This document shows positions 58,659-64,000 of a stretch of 64,000 nt of DNA, in pieces. The DNA comes from Corticium candelabrum (taxonomy: Eukaryota > Porifera > Homoscleromorpha > Homosclerophorida > Plakinidae), in contig NC_085098.1 of the NCBI RefSeq assembly GCF_963422355.1, positions 948,621 through 1,012,620 on the forward strand, in the 5' to 3' direction. Every line of letters starts with the position of its first letter. Position 1 is the first letter of the stretch. Made by a program: the position numbers and the translations under genes. The notes beneath the pieces were generated by a model. It did no database searches. It was not told the origin of the DNA and was given only the letters and a program-made list of their open reading frames with translations.

Positions 58659-60170
58659 AGGTGTAGCGTGCTGAGATTGTCACCGTGCTGAGATTGTATT
58701 TTACAGTCTGCGCATGCTCAACAACTATTTGCGCGCGTAAATCTACATGCCGCGTGCGGAGATTGTTCACACTTTTAGATATTATTATATTGAGGTTTTT
58801 TGTTTCTTGGATAGACAATAGCTGTGTATACCCACTTGTGAAGACCATGGATGGATGATCTGAAGCACAATACAATTGCAGCTAGGGAAGCCAGATTTTG
58901 TCATGTCTCTGCAGAGACAGATGCCAGAATCTTGTGACTTATCTCCTGACACAAATCTTTCCACCAGGGTTAGCAAAAACTGAAATTAGGAACGTCAACA
59001 ACCAGGCCAAGACACACCTTTGGGACACTGGCGTAGGGTACGTGGTCCTCAAGTTTGGAGGCAGATAAATTAGGCCGCAAACCACGCCCATTTCTCACAC
59101 AAAACCACGCCTATTTTCTACTTTTCTAGCTCGTAGTTTGTAGACATCTAAGCAAATTAGTATCAATTTCAGGTTACAACTAGACTGTGGGACTGAGTAC
59201 CTTCAGTGTTCGTATAAAGGAGTGGAAACACTGTTACCGTCTGTGCCAAAAAGGTTTTCATGGCTCGCTGCGATCGTCAAAATTAAATGGCATCTTGATG
59301 ACAATAGAATCTAGAAGACCAATTCAGTGCAAACGACGTTGAACAATTTTAGCATTTCGTAATCTAGCGAGCAATATAGGTCTAGCTATAGTTTTGTAAT
59401 TACTAAATAGAATAAACCTGTGGAGAAAGTACCGTGGAATGCAAGCAAATCATTAGGTAGCGGAGTTGCAGGAAATTCCATTCTTCTTAAGTGTCCACGA
59501 CTTCTCGATACTGGTCCTAACATACTGAAACGATGATATGTATACAACCTATTGTCACAGAGATATAGTTAGCGTCGTCGTCGATCGTCAACATACTACT
59601 CTGAGATTAAGAGGACTGTCACTGTCTAGTAACTTAAAATGATAGTTTTGCTTGAAGCGAAGTGACACGCCCAAAATGTTGGGGGATTATAGCCTCCCCA
59701 GCCCCCCAGCCCTCCGACGCTACGCCGGTGTTTGAGATATCAAAAATAGGAGAGATTTATTTGTACAAATGTGCATGTATAGTTAGTTATCTGTATGTCT
59801 AATTATATTTCCGATTGTATAAATTTGTATGTAATTGATAAATAAAAAATTCATAAAATTATATATATATAATTGTATATAACATATACATATAATCTAG
59901 TACATAATTATTCTTAACAACTGAATTATTTATTTCAAACCAGTGCTTTTGCATTGTTGTAACATATTAAAATAGTTAATTAATATATAACTAACAATAA
60001 TAACTATAGATTTTTCAATAGAACTCTAAATTTGTTTCACGCATGCGTACAAGTCAGCAATTTCAGCACGTAAGCAATTTCAGCACGCTTGTATTGCGTG
60101 CTGAGAATGTCAGTTCTATTTTGTGCAAGCGCGAACAATCTCGGCACGGTGACAATCTCAGCACGCGACA
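58659..60170. mobile_element. 1.5 kb non-autonomous element with GTGCTGAGATTGT-iterated inverted ends
   Basis: The left end 58659-58696 contains GCGTGCTGAGATTGTCACCG and GTGCTGAGATTGT. The right end (60133-60170), reverse-complemented, is almost identical over 38 bases. More variant copies of the motif lie inward on both sides (for example 58765, 60085 and 60065). The interior has TA-rich DNA and no convincing gene. Target-site duplication not resolved. Confidence 0.72.
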
Positions 60171-60905
60171 CCGGCCATGATGCATTTCGGTATGGTATGC
60201 CCGTCATCCTTTCCCCGGCAATAACGGACGTCCATGCTGTGGAAGTAAAAAGGTAAAAAAATGGGGCGTGGATTTGCCGTGTGATGGATTGGCACCTCCA
60301 ACCTTGGGGATGTGGCGTTTTGTAGTGGCTGTCAGCAACGTCATTCTCCTGTAGAAGCGTCTGCAGAAAATCTGGAAGAACAAGAGAAGCGTGGTATGGC
60401 GGCTTGTACATCGCTTCCGACTTTCGTTTTCTCTATGTTTTTGTGTGCTGACTTGATTTCAGCTGGCGAACATGGCTTTGATGCAAAAATGCAGACCTCT
60501 CTTTGCAGCCCTTCAGGTGAAGCACATCATGAAGGTGCTGGTCTTCTTGACAATCACATGCCATCTGTTGACGTAAGATCTTCGTGTAGCTCTTCCCTTC
60601 GGTTATGATTTGCATATTGCTTTCATTTAGATATTTCTTGACACAAATACGATGCTGGGGCAAAGAATAGTTCTGTTTTTTGGCATCTTGGAAATCAGTC
60701 GTCTTTGCGCACAGTTTCGTTTGCAAATGGTCGCTGATCGGGAGCGTTAGTCTGTTTGTGTAGTTGGTATTTACAGCGATGTTAATTCCTTTGGTTCGCG
60801 CATCAATACGCTTCTTAGGAACTGTTCTACTAGCTCAGCATACGTCTGCGTATTTGGCTCAAACCTTCCTGCTATACCGTCTTCCTCTTTCGTCGCCTCC
60901 CCGCA
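60171..60905. other. flank of the opposite-strand macrodomain/Deltex pseudogene
   Basis: The frames at 60312-60608 (plus) and 60037-60411 and 60433-60726 (minus) show no family features. Upstream coding remnants of the macrodomain/Deltex pseudogene could begin about 60790, but this is not certain. Confidence 0.4.
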
Positions 60906-62665
60906 TCAATTGTTAGATAATAAGGCAATGGCTTGTGCGTCATCAACGAGTGACGAGGATGTGGTTAACAAGGAAACGACAAACAAGGTAGCTGCTGGAG
61001 AGTCTCCCAATCATTTTCATTTTACCTCGGAAAGGTCTGACCCCATGCAATTGAACAAATCTACCTACGATATCGTAGAAATTACTGCCAAAGAAAAGCT
61101 GAGGCGAATAGAAGCGGAATGACATGTGAAAATAAAAAAGGAATCTGGACCAGGTTCATCTGATACTCAGGTTTTCTTGGTAGTAGAAAGTAACGGTAGA
61201 AATTGTGACGTTCCACGTGCGGTTGAGTTACTTAGGCTAGAATGTCAGATTGTTTCTCGAGCCTCAGTCAAGGAAACTAAGATCCCTTTGACAGGTTCTA
61301 CCAACGTAGCTGCACTAAAACAAAAAAATTGGGAAGAGATGCGAGTGAAAGCGACATTTACCGACCACCAGTGCACCGTCTACGGTCTAGAAGAAGACGT
61401 TCAAGCAGCTGAGAAGATAATACACAGTCTACTGCGTCAAATGCCTTCTTTGAAGGTAAGTGCAGGAGTTGAATCTTACTTTACTCTCCAGAGTGGACAA
61501 ACGGTCATCGTAAAGAAAGGAAACATTGTTCATGAAAACGTCTATGTTATTGTAAACGCTGCAAATTCGAGTTTAGAACACGCTGGAGGCGTCGCTGGTG
61601 CAATCTGTAGAGCGGCAGGAGGACGGTCATTTCAAGAAGAATGTACACGTGCATTTCGCAAGAACGGACCGATTAGAGATGGTCAAGCAGTTTGCACAAA
61701 GGCAGGTAAACTGCCCTATAAAGCGATTGTCCATGCCGTAGCACCGTGTTGGTCTCAATCTAGAACGGAACACATGTACATTTTCTCACTTCTAAAGGAA
61801 GCATGTTTTAGCAGTTTGCGTTTGACTGAGGAAGCGAAAGGAACCTCTGTAGGTATACCAGGTCTCGGTTCTGGTATATTTGGTATTCCAAAAGATATCT
61901 GTGCTCGGGCACTTCTTGATGGAACGGAAGAGTTCTTTCAGATGTATCCAGCTTCCGTCGTAAGTCGAGTTTTTATTGATTTTTATGACGCATCTGTGGC
62001 TGCGTTCATGAAAGAAGCGCAAAACCGGTACGGAGACACGTCAGCAAGCGATATCACTCAAACCAAGCATGACGCCAAGGGTACCGACGGACTGTTTTCG
62101 CAAATCTCTCAAATAATAAAGTCTTACGTGCCGTTTTTAGGTTCAAAAGACTCGAGCAAACCGAGCACTGATAAAGATCAAGATGCTAAACGTGAACAAT
62201 GCTCTATCTGCTTTAATCGAGACCGTAAACACGAGTCTGCCCTGTAACCATCGCTTCTGCAAGCAGTGCATTGACGATTAAGTAAAAGTAAAGGCTACCT
62301 GTCCTATTTGCTCTCGGCCGTTCGGAAAAGTGGAAGGAAATCAGCCGAAGGGTGGCAGGATGAATTCGACTGTTACAAAAACCTCATTACCAGGTTATGA
62401 GGGTATACGATACTATCAAAATCACGTATGATATACCGAGTTGATTGCAAGGACATGAGCCTCCTAATCCCGGTCAAAGATTCTACGGCACTTTGCAGCG
62501 AGCATATCTTCCTTACAACCGAGAGGGCAAAGATCTTCTTGGTCTTCTTAGAAAAGCGTTTGATGCACGTTTAGTTTTTACGTTGGAAGATCCATAACAA
62601 CAGGAACAGACAATGTCGTCACATGGAGCGACATTCATCACAAAACAAACAAGAACGGGGGTTAG
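60906..62665 (+). pseudogene. macrodomain-RING-Deltex C-terminal fusion, inactivated
   Basis: A single reading frame runs from about 60910 to 62220 with one in-frame TGA at 61120-61122. It holds a linker (KLRRIEAE), KH-type repeats, and a full macrodomain (61486-62040) with VVKKGNI-like IVKKGNIVHENVYVIVNAAN, HAGGVAGAI and GLGSGIFGIP, so both ADP-ribose loops are intact. Next comes a C3HC4 RING: CSICFNRD (62200), then after a one-base frame change LPCNHRFCKQCIDD, a TAA at 62279, and ATCPIC (62300). The Deltex domain follows: [49 protein letters not shown], and after further frame changes [16 protein letters not shown] (62620-62660). The last Deltex exon is absent; a GT repeat and a LINE follow. 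The domain order is PARP9 plus DTX3L in one chain. Sequencing error in part of the breaks cannot be excluded. Confidence 0.85.
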
Positions 62666-62852
62666 CAGAAGAGAGAAACATCTTGAAATTTTATTCGCCA
62701 AAAATTGTGTTGCATTGTGTTTGTGTTTAGGTATGGCTTCCAGGAGATTGCTTAGCACGGGCCATAGCTGCTGCGTAGTGCACAGAAACCCAGCTAACCC
62801 GCTGAGGCGCGTGACCGTATATAATGGCAGCTCCTTAACTATTTGCCATTTG

Positions 62853-62853
<1 letters not shown>

Positions 62854-62925
<72 letters not shown>

Positions 62926-62930
62926 CGCGC
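62854..62930. repeat. GT then GC microsatellite
   Basis: About 32 GT units followed by six GC units, ending exactly where the LINE reading starts. Confidence 0.95.
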
Positions 62931-64000
62931 ACCAACACCTGAAGAAATATATTCTGCAATCAAATCTCTAAACTTGAAAAATCTGCAGGTCTTGATGGTC
63001 TTGCAGCTGAGTTTTATCAAAGAGGAGGAGGGAGGTGATGCTTTACGGAGGAAGTCGTCAAGATCATCTTACACATTTGGGATACAGAAATTGTACCAAA
63101 GGACCTGAAAGATGCACAATCTACAAGAGAAAGGGTGACAAAAGTGACTGTGGAAACTGGCGTGGAATCTCATTATTGTCCACTGCTGGTAAAGTCTTAT
63201 CAAGAATTCTCTTGAATAGACCGGTAGAGTCAATAGCAGAAGAAACCCCTTATGAGTCCCAATGTGGCTTTCGCAAAGGAAGAAGCACCACAGACATCGT
63301 ACATGTATTTACCCTGAGACAGTTACAAGAAAAATTCAAGGAAAACATAAACCACATGGTCTTTATAGATTTGACAAAAGCTTTTGATTCAGTTAATCGA
63401 GAGGCAACGTGGAAAATCTTAACAAAATTGAGCTGCCCACCCAAAGTTGTAATTTAGTGAATGCAGAAGTCATATCTGACGATAAAATTCAGAAAGCTTT
63501 GTTGTGCAAACAGGAGTAAAGCAGGGCTGTGTATCAGCACCCACTTTTTTTGCTCTGTTTCTTGCTGCAATGCTAAATGAAATGAATGGTTGAGCTGAAA
63601 ATAGAGGAGTCTCAATTCAATATCATATGGATGGTGGTTATTCAATCTTCGCAGATCTATGACGAAATCTGAAACTGTAACAACAAATTAAGAGATCTGC
63701 TCTTTGCAGATGACTGTACTCTGGTAGCACATTCTGCAAATGATATGCAAGAAATTGTAACCTCTTTTGCAAAAGCATCTATCAGTTTTACATTTCACGA
63801 AAACCGAGTGCATGTTTCAGCCGATTCCTGATACAGTAAATGCTGGCAAGGACATTTTTTGTGAATGGTGAAGCACCAAAGAGAGTATCCTCTTTCTCTT
63901 ACCTTGGCAATGTTCTTTCAGAGGATTGTAGTGTTGATAAGGACATTGCTGCGCGTCTGCAAAAAGCAAATAGAGCGTATGGCACACTTCAATCAAGATT
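62931..64000 (+). pseudogene. non-LTR retrotransposon (LINE) reverse transcriptase, 5' truncated, runs off the window
   Basis: Frames in order give PTPEEIYSAIKSLNLKN (62932), KGDKSDCGNWRGISLLSTAG (63135-63195), PYESQCGFRKGRSTTDIVHV (63250-63310), MVFIDLTKAFDSVNREATWK (63357-63415) with the first catalytic Asp, VVQTGVKQGCVSAPTFFALF (about 63495-63560), DLLFADDCTLVAHSAND (about 63695-63740) with the FADD box intact, and VSSFSYLGNVLSEDCSVDKD (about 63885). Stops and frame changes near 63455, 63590, 63655 and 63830 show it is damaged. The next expected region is of the type seen at 19200-19500. Confidence 0.88.

Noticed and set aside
60037..60726. Minus-strand frames of 97-124 codons
   Set aside because: Partly inside the inverted end of the 58.7-60.2 kb element; no family match.
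61120..61122. In-frame TGA as selenocysteine
   Set aside because: The locus has other stops and frame changes, and the paralogues do not have Cys or Sec at this place.

Overview
The window looks like nuclear DNA of an early-branching or other marine invertebrate animal; a sponge or cnidarian is plausible, but this is inference. The genes are eukaryotic with short GT-AG introns (about 45-70 bases, with a few of 1-8 kb). Non-coding DNA is AT-rich and full of TA and GT microsatellites. There are many decayed transposons: non-LTR elements with a restriction-like endonuclease, Ty3/Gypsy, hAT, pogo, mariner and MITE-like repeats.

Region by region. 0.66-1.7 kb holds a pogo/Tigger-type transposase relic. 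3.9-13.08 kb (minus) holds the N-terminal half of translation factor eIF2-gamma in eight exons, with a 7.9 kb intron packed with repeats. 14.5-15.2 kb (plus) is UQCC1/CBP3, a mitochondrial complex III assembly factor, divergent from eIF2-gamma. 15.2-20.2 kb is mostly repeats, with the 3' end of a LINE that carries zinc-finger-like motifs. 20.2-21.75 kb (minus) is a four-membrane-segment channel of pannexin/LRRC8 type without leucine-rich repeats. 22-28.3 kb has two broken reverse transcriptases separated by a 300-base purine tract. 28.4-32.9 kb is repeats. 32.95-33.5 kb (minus) is a secreted cysteine-rich protein resembling interleukin-17. 34.6-38.5 kb has a third broken reverse transcriptase and a head-to-tail pair of Helitron-like elements.

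The most interesting part is 39.2-62.7 kb. Four related loci encode macrodomain and/or Deltex proteins: a tandem pseudogene (39.2-40.9 kb), an intact 5-exon gene whose protein ends in a Deltex C-terminal domain (41.5-45.0 kb), an intact 3-exon macrodomain gene (56.5-58.3 kb), and an opposite-strand pseudogene in which macrodomain, C3HC4 RING and Deltex domain follow one another (60.9-62.7 kb). In vertebrates these modules are split between the partners PARP9 and DTX3L, which act in ADP-ribose and ubiquitin signalling; here they appear linked in one polypeptide. Between them lie a Ty3/Gypsy relic joined to a hAT relic (46.5-52.5 kb) and two non-autonomous elements with inverted ends (53.6-56.0 and 58.7-60.2 kb). 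The window ends inside another LINE.

With an IL-17-like ligand also present, the window has an innate-immunity flavour, but the functional link between these loci is inference. Exon boundaries were read by eye from splice sites, reading frame and family similarity.
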